This document shows, one piece after another, positions 18,418 through 26,722 of a stretch of DNA of 64,000 nucleotides. Both the position numbers and the translations under genes were made by a program. The notes beneath the pieces were generated by a model. That model saw only the letters and a list, made by a program, of their open reading frames with translations, did not search any database and was not told the origin of the DNA. Within the stretch, counting starts at the first letter, position 1; each line of letters starts with the position of its first letter. Location of the stretch: NCBI RefSeq assembly GCF_000400365.1, contig NZ_BAOG01000003.1, positions 248,001 to 312,000 of the forward strand, written 5' to 3'. The stretch comes from Vibrio jasicida CAIM 1864 = LMG 25398 (GTDB taxonomy: Bacteria; Pseudomonadota; Gammaproteobacteria; Enterobacterales; Vibrionaceae).

Positions 18418-19446
18418 TTAATTTCTCAAGCTTTCAATTATTCGATTTCGTATTTGTATACTTTTCGGGGGCAATGTTTTGTATAAGTGGCTTCTTTCAA
18501 TAATGCTTTCTCCAGGGAACAGCTCCTTGTCATTTTTATAAGCATCAGTTGTCAATGATTTGGCTTTTGAGCTTGGCGTAGCAAACCAAGCATCCATTGC
18601 ATTCTTAGCGGCGATTTCTGGTGTTGATAAGTAGGAGAGGGTCGTTTTAACTTGTTCAGACAATTTACCATTATCGATGGCGGCGATGCATTCTAACCAG
18701 AGTGTTGTACCTTCTTCTGGGACTGAGTATGCCCAACTGTCGTTTTCAACTTCATTGAGTACATAGCTGTCGCCAGAATAACCATATGCTAGATCTATAT
18801 TGGCTAATCGCTTGGGGTCATCGATGTAGTCTATAATGTACTTATTACTATCAAGAAAAGTTTTCTGATTTATAAGGGTTTGATAAGCGAGGCGTAGTTC
18901 TTCAATGTCGTTAGTGAAGGGGTCGAGTTCATGAACTAGTAATGCAGCCCCAACGAGGTCGGTGGGCTCATAATACATACTAATTTTGCCTTTGGCTTCT
19001 GGTTTGGGTTCGAGAAGAGTTTTCCAAGAGGTTGGCGTATCGAATGAATCGACACGATAGAGTATACCGCTCGTTCCCCATGCGTAAGGAAGCCCCCAAG
19101 GTCCACAGCCATCAAGCCATTTTTTGTCAAAGTTTGATGCGAGCGTCTCTTTGAGATCTGATAGATCGTGAAATATATTCTGATTGGCTAACTTTTTGAG
19201 TTGTATGCTTTCTATAATAACAAGTTCAAAAGCACCTCTTCGTTCACTTAAGAGAACTTCATCTCTGATTGATTCATCGGAAAAGAATTGTTGTTTTAGC
19301 GTAATATCATGCAGGTCACTGAGTTGAGAAATAACTTCTTCTGAAAGGAACTCATCCCAGTTGTAAAGGTAAACTTCATGCTTCTGCGCTGTTGATTGAT
19401 TTGCAAAACACAAAGATAGGATGAGTGCTACTTTGTTTAGTTTCAT
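18418..19446 (-). CDS. Periplasmic PotD/NspS-like binding protein paired with the GGDEF-EAL gene
   Basis: A 342-residue periplasmic protein with signal peptide (VALILSLCFANQSTAQ). The mature part has PotD hallmarks: VYLYNWDEFLSEEVISQ at the start, WGLPYAWGTSGILYRVD in the middle, and a SMYYEPTDLVGAALL hinge region. Typical acidic and aromatic polyamine contacts (YNWDE, IDLAYGYSGDSYV, EEGTTLWLE) appear to be present. No ABC transporter genes lie nearby; the only partner is the abutting GGDEF-EAL gene, which argues for sensing rather than uptake. The family precedent is NspS, which binds norspermidine and controls MbaA. The actual ligand here is not known. Confidence 0.85.
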   Translation of the reverse strand: MKLNKVALILSLCFANQSTAQKHEVYLYNWDEFLSEEVISQLSDLHDITLKQQFFSDESIRDEVLLSERRGAFELVIIESIQLKKLANQNIFHDLSDLKETLASNFDKKWLDGCGPWGLPYAWGTSGILYRVDSFDTPTSWKTLLEPKPEAKGKISMYYEPTDLVGAALLVHELDPFTNDIEELRLAYQTLINQKTFLDSNKYIIDYIDDPKRLANIDLAYGYSGDSYVLNEVENDSWAYSVPEEGTTLWLECIAAIDNGKLSEQVKTTLSYLSTPEIAAKNAMDAWFATPSSKAKSLTTDAYKNDKELFPGESIIERSHLYKTLPPKSIQIRNRIIESLRN

Positions 19447-19576
19447 TTCACCTTCCTCTGCCTGACAATACGTGCCTATATTAAATCGTAGTCTATTTTG
19501 GCAGTTGCACTGAAATGTCTCACACTTTTTAATACCAAACTGAGCATATACATACGTTTCGCTTCTGTATGCTTAC

Positions 19577-20482
19577 TCAAAGAGTCACATTGGGTTTTAT
19601 CAAAACCTTATCGCGTCTTTGCTTCAACGACATCACCAGTTGCGGAACGAGTGACATCAGGATCATGCCTAGCATTAGGCTGTATTGAACGGGAGTGAAG
19701 CTTTCGCCCATCAATACTAAACCAGAAACAATGCCAGCTACTGGGTTTGCGATACCACCGAAGGTAAAGTCCACCACAGACATGCGTTGTAATAGCCACA
19801 CGTACATGCCGTAACCAAGTGCGGTGTTAAGGACGATGACCCACAATAAACCACCGACGTTTCTTAATGATGCGTTTTGTAGGGCGCTCACATACGGCTC
19901 TGGATTAAAGCTCGCAAAGATGGCTGCGGCGATAGAAAGAATGATGCCGCCTAAAATGAGCTGCCATGTTAGCACCGTCCACCAGTGCATTCTTGCACCA
20001 AGCGACTTAGTGACACTACTGCCGATAACGATACACATGATTGCAGATAGCATAGCGATTAAGCCAATTGGGTTGAGTGTGATCGAACTAGGATCAAACA
20101 GGAACCACGCCAGTGCGATCAGAGCTGCGCCGCTTATCCCTTGAATCAAACTTGGTTGTCGCTTGTACACAACCCAGCCAAACAGCATCGCGAACACAGG
20201 GACAGAAATCATACCCACTCCGGAAATTGCAGAAGGCAAGGTCAACGCCATAACAAAGATGAGTCCGAAGAAGAGGGCGATATTGATTGTGCCGAGTACC
20301 AGTAAGATCTTCCAATCTTGTTTCTTTGGTAATGTTGGTTTGATAGCAAGCAACAAAAGGCCTGCCGGCAAAGCGCGCAGGGCGCCAAGCAACACTGGCG
20401 GCCAGTCTGGCAAAGTAAATTGTGTCACGGCGTAAGTGGTGCCCCAAAAAAACGCCGGAATCATCGCGAGTAAAATGTTCAT
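19577..20482 (-). CDS. EamA-family (DMT) transporter
   Basis: A 301-residue inner-membrane protein with ten predicted helices in two EamA repeats (MIPAFFWGTTYAVTQFTLPD; LLGALRALPAGLLLLAI; ISGAALIALAWFLF; GGIANPVAGIVSGLVLMGES). The GES/FTP motif near the end is typical of drug/metabolite exporters. It is divergent from a MarR regulator, with candidate operators in between, so MarR probably represses this gene. The substrate cannot be predicted. Confidence 0.88.
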   Translation of the reverse strand: MNILLAMIPAFFWGTTYAVTQFTLPDWPPVLLGALRALPAGLLLLAIKPTLPKKQDWKILLVLGTINIALFFGLIFVMALTLPSAISGVGMISVPVFAMLFGWVVYKRQPSLIQGISGAALIALAWFLFDPSSITLNPIGLIAMLSAIMCIVIGSSVTKSLGARMHWWTVLTWQLILGGIILSIAAAIFASFNPEPYVSALQNASLRNVGGLLWVIVLNTALGYGMYVWLLQRMSVVDFTFGGIANPVAGIVSGLVLMGESFTPVQYSLMLGMILMSLVPQLVMSLKQRRDKVLIKPNVTL

Positions 20483-20491
20483 GTTAAATAT

Positions 20492-20554
20492 CTTTACGTT
20501 GAGATAATTTATTGTAAAGGTACGCTCGAGATGGCTTTTTGTAAAGTATCTTTA
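20492..20554. promoter_or_regulatory. Candidate MarR operators in the divergent promoter
   Basis: Inverted half-sites CTTTAC (20492-20497) and GTAAAG (20514-20519) are followed by the palindrome TAAAGTATCTTTA (20542-20554). The GTAAAG half-site recurs three to four times in 63 bp between the EamA gene and the marR-type gene. This is typical of MarR autoregulation plus control of the divergent transporter. Confidence 0.55.
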
Positions 20555-20602
20555 TGTTAAAATAAATTCGTAAATCAAAATGTCTTTGGAGATGAAAGGG
20601 TA

Positions 20603-21085
20603 ATGGACGCAATTGACAGAGTGGTAAGCCAGTGGGCTAAGGAAAAGCCGGAGCTCGACACCGAACCGATGGCGATCATGGGGCGTTTGATGAGAATCGC
20701 AAAGCACATGGAGAACCACGTCGCCGAGCTGCACAAACGTTACGACCTCAAAATGGGCGAGTTTGATGTATTAGCAACGCTGCGACGCAGTGGTCAGCCA
20801 TATCGTTTAACGCCATCGGAGCTGATTTCATCCATGATGCTGACGTCCGGTGCCATGACGAATCGGCTTGATAAGCTAGAGAAGAAAGGTCTGATTGCAC
20901 GTGAGCACAGTAAAGAAGACCGCCGCAGCGTCACTGTCGAACTCACAGAAAAAGGTTTCGAGTTAATTGACTCACTGATAGAGCAGCACCTTCAAGCGCA
21001 ACATGAGCTGATGGGGTCTTTGAGCAGTGCAGAAAAAGGGCAGGTTAATCAGGCGTTAAAGCTTCTCTTGCCGCAGTATGAGTAA
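20603..21085 (+). CDS. MarR-family transcriptional regulator
   Basis: A 160-residue winged-helix protein. The core (FDVLATLRRSGQPYRLTPSE through LISSMMLTSGAMTNRLDKLE, KKGLIAREHSKEDRRSVTVE, LTEKGFELID) is classical MarR, with the DRRS wing and flanking dimerisation helices. AAAGGG precedes the ATG. It is divergent from an EamA transporter with candidate operators between, so it probably represses itself and the transporter and is relieved by a small molecule. Confidence 0.93.
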   Translation: MDAIDRVVSQWAKEKPELDTEPMAIMGRLMRIAKHMENHVAELHKRYDLKMGEFDVLATLRRSGQPYRLTPSELISSMMLTSGAMTNRLDKLEKKGLIAREHSKEDRRSVTVELTEKGFELIDSLIEQHLQAQHELMGSLSSAEKGQVNQALKLLLPQYE

Positions 21086-21270
21086 TCGAGAACCTATAAC
21101 CTAGTGGTTGCTAAACTAACGAAAGCGCAGCGTATTTCATTGGGATATCAGTAACATAGTTTGTGCTTGGTCACAGATACTTTGTTTATTATCAATATCT
21201 TCGGACAAAAACTCGCACCTTTAACTCGTACCGACTATATAAATGTTATAGCGATGTTAAAGGTGAAGTT

Positions 21271-21705
21271 ATGCGTGAACTCTCTGAATGGTTAGAAGCC
21301 TACGGTGAAAGCCATCAAAACCCAATCAATCAAAAGATTCATAAAGTGGCGGTGCCGGGTATCTTTTTATCCGTGGTTGGGTTGATTTGGTCTATTCCGC
21401 AAATTCCTTTGTTTGGATTCAATCTCAATTGGGTGTGGGTCGTTGCTTTACCCGCTTGGATCTTCTACTTCCGGTTGTCTCTTAGCGTATTCATGATGAT
21501 GATTGGCTACACCGTTGCGTGTATTGGGCTAATCTGGTCGATGGACATACTCGGTTGGCCAGTTTTACAGATTTCGATGTTACTGTTTGGTGTGCTTTGG
21601 ATTTTCCAGTTTATCGGGCACAAAATCGAAGGGAAGAAACCATCGTTTTTTGAAGACGTTCAGTTCCTTTTAATCGGGCCAATTTGGGTGTTTCGTAAGC
21701 ATTAA
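21271..21705 (+). CDS. DUF962 / Mpo1-like membrane protein
   Basis: I start at the ATG at 21271 (MRELSEWLEAYGESHQNPIN) because AAAGGTGA lies just before it. An upstream start at 21163 would add 36 residues unlike the family. The 144-residue product has the signature SHQNPINQKIHKVAVPGIFL, with the conserved His/Asn residues used as metal ligands in the yeast Mpo1 dioxygenase. About four membrane helices and a short C-terminal tail (EDVQFLLIGPIWVFRKH) follow. In yeast this family acts on 2-hydroxy fatty acids; the bacterial role is not established. The gene runs directly into a MAPEG remnant. Confidence 0.85.
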   Translation: MRELSEWLEAYGESHQNPINQKIHKVAVPGIFLSVVGLIWSIPQIPLFGFNLNWVWVVALPAWIFYFRLSLSVFMMMIGYTVACIGLIWSMDILGWPVLQISMLLFGVLWIFQFIGHKIEGKKPSFFEDVQFLLIGPIWVFRKH

Positions 21706-21708
21706 TTA

Positions 21709-21921
21709 AATGGGGAAGCGTTGGCATTTTATAGCGCAACCAATCTTGTCGTTAGTTTGAGTGGTGTTCCATGGTCTGATCTCTCCATGCCTGCGATTGT
21801 GTTTGCTTTTACCCGAATGACTCATCCCGTCATATACATTGCGGATGTTGCCATCGGCAGGACTCTGGTCGTTATCGCTGGCATCGCTAGTTGTGTGTAT
21901 ATGCGTTCTCTCGCGTTTTAA
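21709..21921 (+). pseudogene. 5'-truncated MAPEG-family gene remnant
   Basis: The open frame after the in-frame TAA at 21703 reads NGEALAFYSATNLVVSLSG, VPWSDLSMPAIVFAFTRM, THPVIYIADVAIGRTLVVIA and GIASCVYMRSLAF. This matches the C-terminal half of MAPEG proteins, which have an ...WEALPxF.A core, then an ARxxHxxxYI...LRTxxF..G end. The first ~60 residues, including the first helix and the ER..NAxEN region, are missing. There is no ATG or ribosome site, only a TTG at 21721. It abuts the 3' end of the DUF962 gene, suggesting a deletion fused the two. Confidence 0.6.
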
Positions 21922-22068
21922 GTTTTGTGCCACGTTTTGCACAAAGTTATCTTGTGTTTCAGACCTCTCGCGGAACTCATGCTAATCTTTCGCCAATTTT
22001 AAAAGTCCTTTCACCTTGTGAAAAACAGAATAAAAAGTCGAAGCGAAGAGTTGTAGAGAGGTAGTCGC

Positions 22069-22617
22069 GTGAGTGCACAAGATCATTTTCAGGGTCAGTT
22101 TGAAGTTGAATTGAAATACCGAGTGAAAGACAAGCGAGCGTTTTTAACCGCGCTAAGCAGCTTACAACACGAGGTGATGTTCGAAGACAACCAAGAATCA
22201 GATTGGTTTTACGATACAGCTGATCGCAAACTAACCAACGAAAACAAAAGCTTGGTGATTCGTGAAATTGAACCATCTGGCATTAAGCTTTGGATTGTTA
22301 AAGGGCCGGAAGAAGATCGTTGCGAAGCGACAGACATCACCAAGTCTCATGCAGCAAAAAGCATGTTGGAGAACATGGGTTACGAGGTCATCCTCCATAC
22401 TAAGAAGACTCGCAGTATCTACTTTGTCGGTGAATTCCATATCACACTTGACCGCCTTGAAGGCATCGGTTATTTCGCAGAATTCGCGATCATGACTGAT
22501 GATGAAAGCGCACTAGGACGCTACAAACAAAAACTGCAAGCACTAGCAGGCATGTTTGGTTTGGATGAGTCCAACAGAGAATTGCGCTCATACAAACAAA
22601 TGTGGACCGCTCAGTAA
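22069..22617 (+). CDS. cyaB: Class IV adenylate cyclase (CYTH domain)
   Basis: A 182-residue cytoplasmic CYTH-fold enzyme. The ExExK-type signature is FEVELKYRV near the N-terminus, followed by DWFYDTADRKLTNENKSLVI, RxxE (REIEPSGIKLWIVKGP), and TKKTRSIYFVGEFHITLDRL plus EGIGYFAEFA. Length and motif order fit class IV adenylate cyclase (CyaB, ATP to cAMP) better than thiamine triphosphatase. The GTG start follows AGAGAGGTAG. Confidence 0.87.
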   Translation: MSAQDHFQGQFEVELKYRVKDKRAFLTALSSLQHEVMFEDNQESDWFYDTADRKLTNENKSLVIREIEPSGIKLWIVKGPEEDRCEATDITKSHAAKSMLENMGYEVILHTKKTRSIYFVGEFHITLDRLEGIGYFAEFAIMTDDESALGRYKQKLQALAGMFGLDESNRELRSYKQMWTAQ

Positions 22618-22756
22618 AATCCCCGTCATATCTTGTTGGTCTGACAAGCAACTCCCTCCAATCGCACTATGATTAAAGTAGTGCGAACTTGCCGTCTCGC
22701 ACCACCATTCCATTTCGCAGACTGATGGTGACAATGTCACTTAAACGGAGGGGGAA

Positions 22757-23086
22757 ATGTACAACCGCGAGCACAAATACGTGTATTGGCGAGAAGAGCG
22801 CAAGAAAGGCAAATGGCACTACATAATGAAGTCTTTCTTGATGATTTGCTGTGCGTTGTTGGTTGGCAAGGTTATAGGCTTGTTTATCTTTGGTGAGCTG
22901 CAAACGGTAAGGGATATTACAGAGCAGTTTCCTGCCGATGTTTTCATCATGATGCTGGTGGGGGTCCCCATTAGCGTTATTGGTTGGTATCACGAAGAGT
23001 CGAAATTCTTCCGAGCCTTAAAGCGCCGAAATAAGAAATTTAAAGCGCGCTTGGAAAATCGCAAGAAAACCAACAAGCCAGTTTAG
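22757..23086 (+). CDS. Hypothetical two-helix membrane protein
   Basis: A 109-residue protein with a basic aromatic N-terminus (MYNREHKYVYWREERKKGKW), two hydrophobic helices (SFLMICCALLVGKVIGLFIF and VFIMMLVGVPISVIGWY), and a very basic C-terminal tail (ALKRRNKKFKARLENRKK). I do not recognise a family. A GGAGGGGG ribosome site precedes the ATG and a strong terminator follows, so it looks like a real single-gene unit. Confidence 0.72.
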   Translation: MYNREHKYVYWREERKKGKWHYIMKSFLMICCALLVGKVIGLFIFGELQTVRDITEQFPADVFIMMLVGVPISVIGWYHEESKFFRALKRRNKKFKARLENRKKTNKPV

Positions 23087-23090
23087 AAAG

Positions 23091-23122
23091 ATGCCGCAAG
23101 ATTCGAACTTTGCGGCATTTTT
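23091..23122 (+). terminator. Rho-independent terminator
   Basis: ATGCCGCAAG (23091-23100) pairs with CTTTGCGGCAT, followed by TTTTT, immediately after the 109-residue gene. Confidence 0.85.
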
Positions 23123-23302
23123 GATTTTTGTTCGCATTTCCAATTGTGGCTCGAATCCCTTTATCTTCGCCCATGTTCCTTCGCTAATAATTTCTTACTT
23201 TCTTTCTTGGATGACGCATGAATTTCATGACTTTTGGCAAGCCTTTCTTATCCTCACTCTGCTAAATTTCAACCAAGAACGTCCCCCTCAACAGGAATAA
23301 TA

Positions 23303-23917
23303 ATGGATAAGAAAACCATGTTGCACAGCCAAAAAGTCTACTTCTGTAATGATGAAGAGTTGGCGGCAATGCAAACCGAATGTCTTGAGACCTTATACGA
23401 TTACAACCACACACGTCCTTCGGAATCAGAAAAACGGGGCGAGATACTCGGGCGTCTGCTCGCGTCTGTAGGTGAGAATTGCTACATCGAACCGCCTTTA
23501 AGAGCGAACTGGGGCTGTCACACTTACCTTGGCGACAATGTTTACGCGAACTTCAATCTGACTTTAGTCGACGATACCTACATCTACATTGGGAATAGCG
23601 TGATGATTGGACCTAATGTAACCATTGCAACGGCAGGGCACCCAATCGATCCCGATTTGAGACGAGACGTCGCGCAGTTCAATATGCCGGTTCGAATTGG
23701 AGATAACGTATGGATTGGTGCGAACTCGGTGGTATTACCGGGTGTGACGATCGGAGAAAACTCGGTGATTGGCGCGGGCAGTATCGTAACTAAGGATATT
23801 CCTGCCAATGTGGTTGCCGTTGGTAACCCGTGTCGTGTGCTCAGAGGGGTCGGACAACACGATAAAGAGTACTATTTTAGAGATCGTAAGCTTGAACAAA
23901 ATATGTTCAATGGTTAG
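23303..23917 (+). CDS. Maltose/galactoside O-acetyltransferase (LacA/Maa family)
   Basis: A 204-residue left-handed beta-helix acetyltransferase. I chose the ATG at 23303 because AGGAA precedes it and it matches family starts. An N-terminal Mac domain (SEKRGEILGRLLASVGENCY) leads to EPPLRANWGCHTYLGDNVYA, IGNSVMIGPNVTIATAGHPI, VRIGDNVWIGANSVVLPGVT and IGAGSIVTKDIPANVVAVGN. The catalytic His is in TAGHP. It transfers acetyl from acetyl-CoA to a sugar; the acceptor is unknown. It stands alone, about 15 kb from the polysaccharide locus, and is not obviously part of it. Confidence 0.92.
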   Translation: MDKKTMLHSQKVYFCNDEELAAMQTECLETLYDYNHTRPSESEKRGEILGRLLASVGENCYIEPPLRANWGCHTYLGDNVYANFNLTLVDDTYIYIGNSVMIGPNVTIATAGHPIDPDLRRDVAQFNMPVRIGDNVWIGANSVVLPGVTIGENSVIGAGSIVTKDIPANVVAVGNPCRVLRGVGQHDKEYYFRDRKLEQNMFNG

Positions 23918-24102
23918 TCTGAACCTTCTACCCGAATAGGAAAGTAAAATGATCATCCGCACAACCAACCTCTGGTGGCTCCTCCTTCTAATGCCAAGCA
24001 GTCGGTAGGTTGAGTTGTGCCTGGCTGCGAGTAGATGCAGCCAGAATCGTATTCTATCTCGTAGCCTTGTATGAACAGAAAATGTGTTATCAAGGAGAGA
24101 CA

Positions 24103-25050
24103 ATGAATACGGCATCCGAATCCAATCCACATTCAGAAAACAAGCCAACTAAGCCCTTCAAACAACCGATCAATTCGGTCACATTAGGCGTATTGTTTGC
24201 ACTCGCGGGAACATTACTTTTTTCTATCAAGCCCATTTTCGTCAAAATGGCCTATCAGCATGGTGGTGATGCCGTTAGCATCATGACGCTGCGAGCGATG
24301 AGTTCATTGCCCGTGTATCTTTGTATTTTGTTTTGGATGCTGCGTAAATCTGAACATCGGACACAAGTGAAAAGCCACGGATTAAAAGCTGCGGCAATTG
24401 GTGTGTTGGGCTATTACTTAGCTAGCTATTTAGACATTACTGCACTTAACTATATTTCCGCTCAATTGGAGCGCTTGCTGCTTTTCCTATTTCCAACGTT
24501 TGTTGTGTTGATCATGTGGTTAACGCAAGCTCAAGTACCTAATCGTAATATCATCATCGCGGCTTTGGTTGGTTATGTAGGCGTTGGATTGATTGTTGCC
24601 CACGACCTTTCTCAATATGGGGTTCAGATATGGTTAGGTGGTGGATTAGCAGTATTGTCTGCGTTTGTCTTTGCAGTTTACTTAGTGATGAGTAAAGGGA
24701 GTATCGCCAAGCTTGGTAGTACAATCTTTACTAGCATCGGGATGGGCAGTGCGGGTGTAGCGATTCTAGTTCACCTGGTTTTCAGCGACTTAGATCTACA
24801 AACATTGAGTCATGAACTTATCATCATTGGTGTATTACTTGGATTGTTTTGTACTGTGATTCCGTCTTATTTGATTGCTGCCGCGATGGCGAGGTTAAAT
24901 CCGGCGCATTTAAGTTTGGTGAGCAATGTTGGCCCTGCAATGACTGCGCTTTGCGCGATTCTGATACTGGGTGAGTCTTTTACTTGGTTTCATGCCGTAG
25001 GGATGACTTTGACGATCCTCTCCGTGGTGATGATAAACCGAAACAAGTGA
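24103..25050 (+). CDS. EamA-family (DMT) transporter
   Basis: I start at the ATG at 24103 because AAGGAGAGAC precedes it, giving 315 residues. A hydrophilic N-terminal tail (ASESNPHSENKPTKPFKQP) is followed by ten helices in two EamA repeats (LFALAGTLLFSIKPIFVKMA; YISAQLERLLLFLFPTFVVL; MARLNPAHLSLVSNVGPAMT; LILGESFTWFHAVGM). The substrate is unknown. It is not closely similar to the other EamA protein in this window. Confidence 0.88.
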   Translation: MNTASESNPHSENKPTKPFKQPINSVTLGVLFALAGTLLFSIKPIFVKMAYQHGGDAVSIMTLRAMSSLPVYLCILFWMLRKSEHRTQVKSHGLKAAAIGVLGYYLASYLDITALNYISAQLERLLLFLFPTFVVLIMWLTQAQVPNRNIIIAALVGYVGVGLIVAHDLSQYGVQIWLGGGLAVLSAFVFAVYLVMSKGSIAKLGSTIFTSIGMGSAGVAILVHLVFSDLDLQTLSHELIIIGVLLGLFCTVIPSYLIAAAMARLNPAHLSLVSNVGPAMTALCAILILGESFTWFHAVGMTLTILSVVMINRNK

Positions 25051-25087
25051 TGTGTTGAGTGAATAAATCAAGAGACTTCAAAGCAGA

Positions 25088-25111
25088 GCAGGTCGAGAAC
25101 GTTCGACCTGC
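25088..25111. terminator. Hairpin between convergent genes
   Basis: GCAGGTCGA (25088-25096) pairs perfectly with TCGACCTGC (25103-25111). The T-tract is poor on both sides, so efficiency is uncertain. Confidence 0.6.
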
Positions 25112-25132
25112 CTTGTAGTTAACTGACTAAGG

Positions 25133-26224
25133 TTAGAAGACGAAGTTAACCATGATGGTGTAAAGATTGGCTTCATCTTCCGGTGGTGTGTTAACAAACG
25201 CACCAGAGGCATTGCGATAAGCGTTGAAGTGTTGCCACTCTGCATTGAGTGAAATGTTGTAATGAACATCGTATCTCACACCGAACAGGTAACTGTCACC
25301 GACACGATGTTCGTGGTCATCAAACTGTTGGCCGTAAGTCACGTATGGTGTGAATCTGTTGAGATTATATGTCCCTTGAACGTACCAGGCAGAAGCGATG
25401 TCGTTGGTTTGGCCCTCAACGGTTAACGTTAGCGCATCAAACTCGTATTCTGCCCCAAGAGAAAACAGCTTGATGCTTTGGTCTTTAGCGTTCAGAGTTT
25501 GATCTGGCACTTGCACTACACCAACCCCTGGGATATTCGTAGTGAGGTTGGTAAGTCTCGTCTCTTGGTCGTAGTTGGAGTCTAAATAGGTAAAGTTCCA
25601 ACGGTAGTAATCACCACTCAGAATGAAGTTAACGCCGTACATTTCATTGGTCTTGAACGTCAATTCGGTATTGGCGTTAAAGTCGACCGTGCTCTCATCA
25701 TGGAAACCGATGAAAGGTGTCGTGGTTAACGTCATGCTGTCGTTCAAGTCGTAATTCCAAAGCACCGACAAACCATTGTAAGCGGTGATGCCTAAGATGC
25801 TGTCGTAAACCTCATTTGGTGGGCGAGCAGGGGTAAAGGCATGTCCCACGTAGTAGTACTCCGAAGCGAGAAAGACAGGCATTCTTAAGCGGCCACCTCG
25901 AAACTCAACGTTTCCATAGGTGTACGCCAAGTATGCCCATTCTAATTGCGGCTCACTCCAATGATCTTGTGGACGTTTCACCACTTGTGCAGAAGCTTTG
26001 AAAGCATCGTAAAAGAAGTCGAGTTGCACACCAAACGTTGTATCACAGTCGTAACAGTTTTCGTCATCGATAAAGCGATTGACCAGCAGTGGTGTTTCGT
26101 TATCGGATGTCGCCCACGAGGTTGAACCAAATCCGCTGAGTGATAAATTATCGGTAATTTCTATGGTTGCGAAGCTCGGAAAAGCCAGACCACTTAGTGC
26201 AATTGCGATGAGTGATTTCTTCAT
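25133..26224 (-). CDS. Porin-like outer membrane beta-barrel protein
   Basis: A 363-residue protein with signal peptide (MKKSLIAIALSGLAFPSFA) and a C-terminal aromatic strand ending NLYTIMVNFVF, which is typical for BAM-dependent barrels. Repeated amphipathic strands are visible (AYLAYTYGNVEFRGGRLRMP, MTLTTTPFIGFHDESTVDF, RWNFTYLDSNYDQETRL, HYNISLNAEWQHFNAY). An unusual FIDDENCYDCDTTFG segment has two Cys close together. The GGRLRMP and HAFTPARPPNEVYD segments resemble those in porins with an extracellular constriction loop. It is the last gene of an operon with a hybrid kinase and a PstS-like protein (1-bp gap to the latter). Function beyond outer-membrane passage or sensing is unknown. Confidence 0.82.
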   Translation of the reverse strand: MKKSLIAIALSGLAFPSFATIEITDNLSLSGFGSTSWATSDNETPLLVNRFIDDENCYDCDTTFGVQLDFFYDAFKASAQVVKRPQDHWSEPQLEWAYLAYTYGNVEFRGGRLRMPVFLASEYYYVGHAFTPARPPNEVYDSILGITAYNGLSVLWNYDLNDSMTLTTTPFIGFHDESTVDFNANTELTFKTNEMYGVNFILSGDYYRWNFTYLDSNYDQETRLTNLTTNIPGVGVVQVPDQTLNAKDQSIKLFSLGAEYEFDALTLTVEGQTNDIASAWYVQGTYNLNRFTPYVTYGQQFDDHEHRVGDSYLFGVRYDVHYNISLNAEWQHFNAYRNASGAFVNTPPEDEANLYTIMVNFVF

Positions 26225-26225
26225 A

Positions 26226-26705
26226 TTATTTCTCCGAACTGACTACGTAGAGGATTTGTGCATTAGAAGGCAGACTACTCACCGGTGCGTAACCTATGCG
26301 ATTAGGTTTTTCTTTCATCCATTCCAATAGAGCGTTCATATCTGAACTATCAATGACTTTAGGCGGACGTGCTTTGCCAGAAAAAGACAAACTCGCCCAA
26401 TGCGCATTCATCTGTGCGACGTTCTTGTTAAGTAAATAGCGATAAAACTCAGAGCGCTCTGACGATGTGTCTGGCCAGTCTGACAGTTCAATTCGTTTCC
26501 CTTGTAAGCGTTTGGTTTTTCCACGGTAGAGTTTTCTCGCTTTGGTAATATTTAATTCACTAAACTCTGAGTCGAGAGAGAATATGGCGTATTGATCCGC
26601 GGCTAGAGCCTCGCTATCGAACGACATGAGCAACGCGAAGGCAATCAGCGCAGTCGTCAATCCTCTCGCCATGCTGTTTTTGGAAATAAAGAAATCGGTA
26701 TGCAT
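26226..26705 (-). CDS. Small PstS-like periplasmic binding protein
   Basis: I chose the ATG at 26705 because AAAGG lies 9 bp upstream, giving 159 residues; ATG 26711 is also possible. A hydrophobic leader (ALIAFALLMSFDSEALA) precedes a single-lobe type 2 periplasmic-binding fragment: FSELNITKARKLYRGKTKRL, then IELSDWPDTSSERSEFYRYL, and SGKARPPKVIDSSDMNALLE, with the end GYAPVSSLP. The pattern is that of short PstS-like phosphate-binding-domain proteins often found next to sensor kinases, without ABC transporter genes. I infer a ligand-sensing partner of the hybrid kinase 8-18 bp upstream. Ligand unknown. Confidence 0.75.
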   Translation of the reverse strand: MHTDFFISKNSMARGLTTALIAFALLMSFDSEALAADQYAIFSLDSEFSELNITKARKLYRGKTKRLQGKRIELSDWPDTSSERSEFYRYLLNKNVAQMNAHWASLSFSGKARPPKVIDSSDMNALLEWMKEKPNRIGYAPVSSLPSNAQILYVVSSEK

Positions 26706-26722
26706 ATCCATCAACCTTTTCG

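Noticed and set aside
23303..23917. The LacA/Maa-type acetyltransferase as the missing sypM of the syp locus
   Set aside because: It is about 15 kb from the locus, on the other strand, lacks a sigma54 promoter and belongs to the maltose/galactoside acetyltransferase type.
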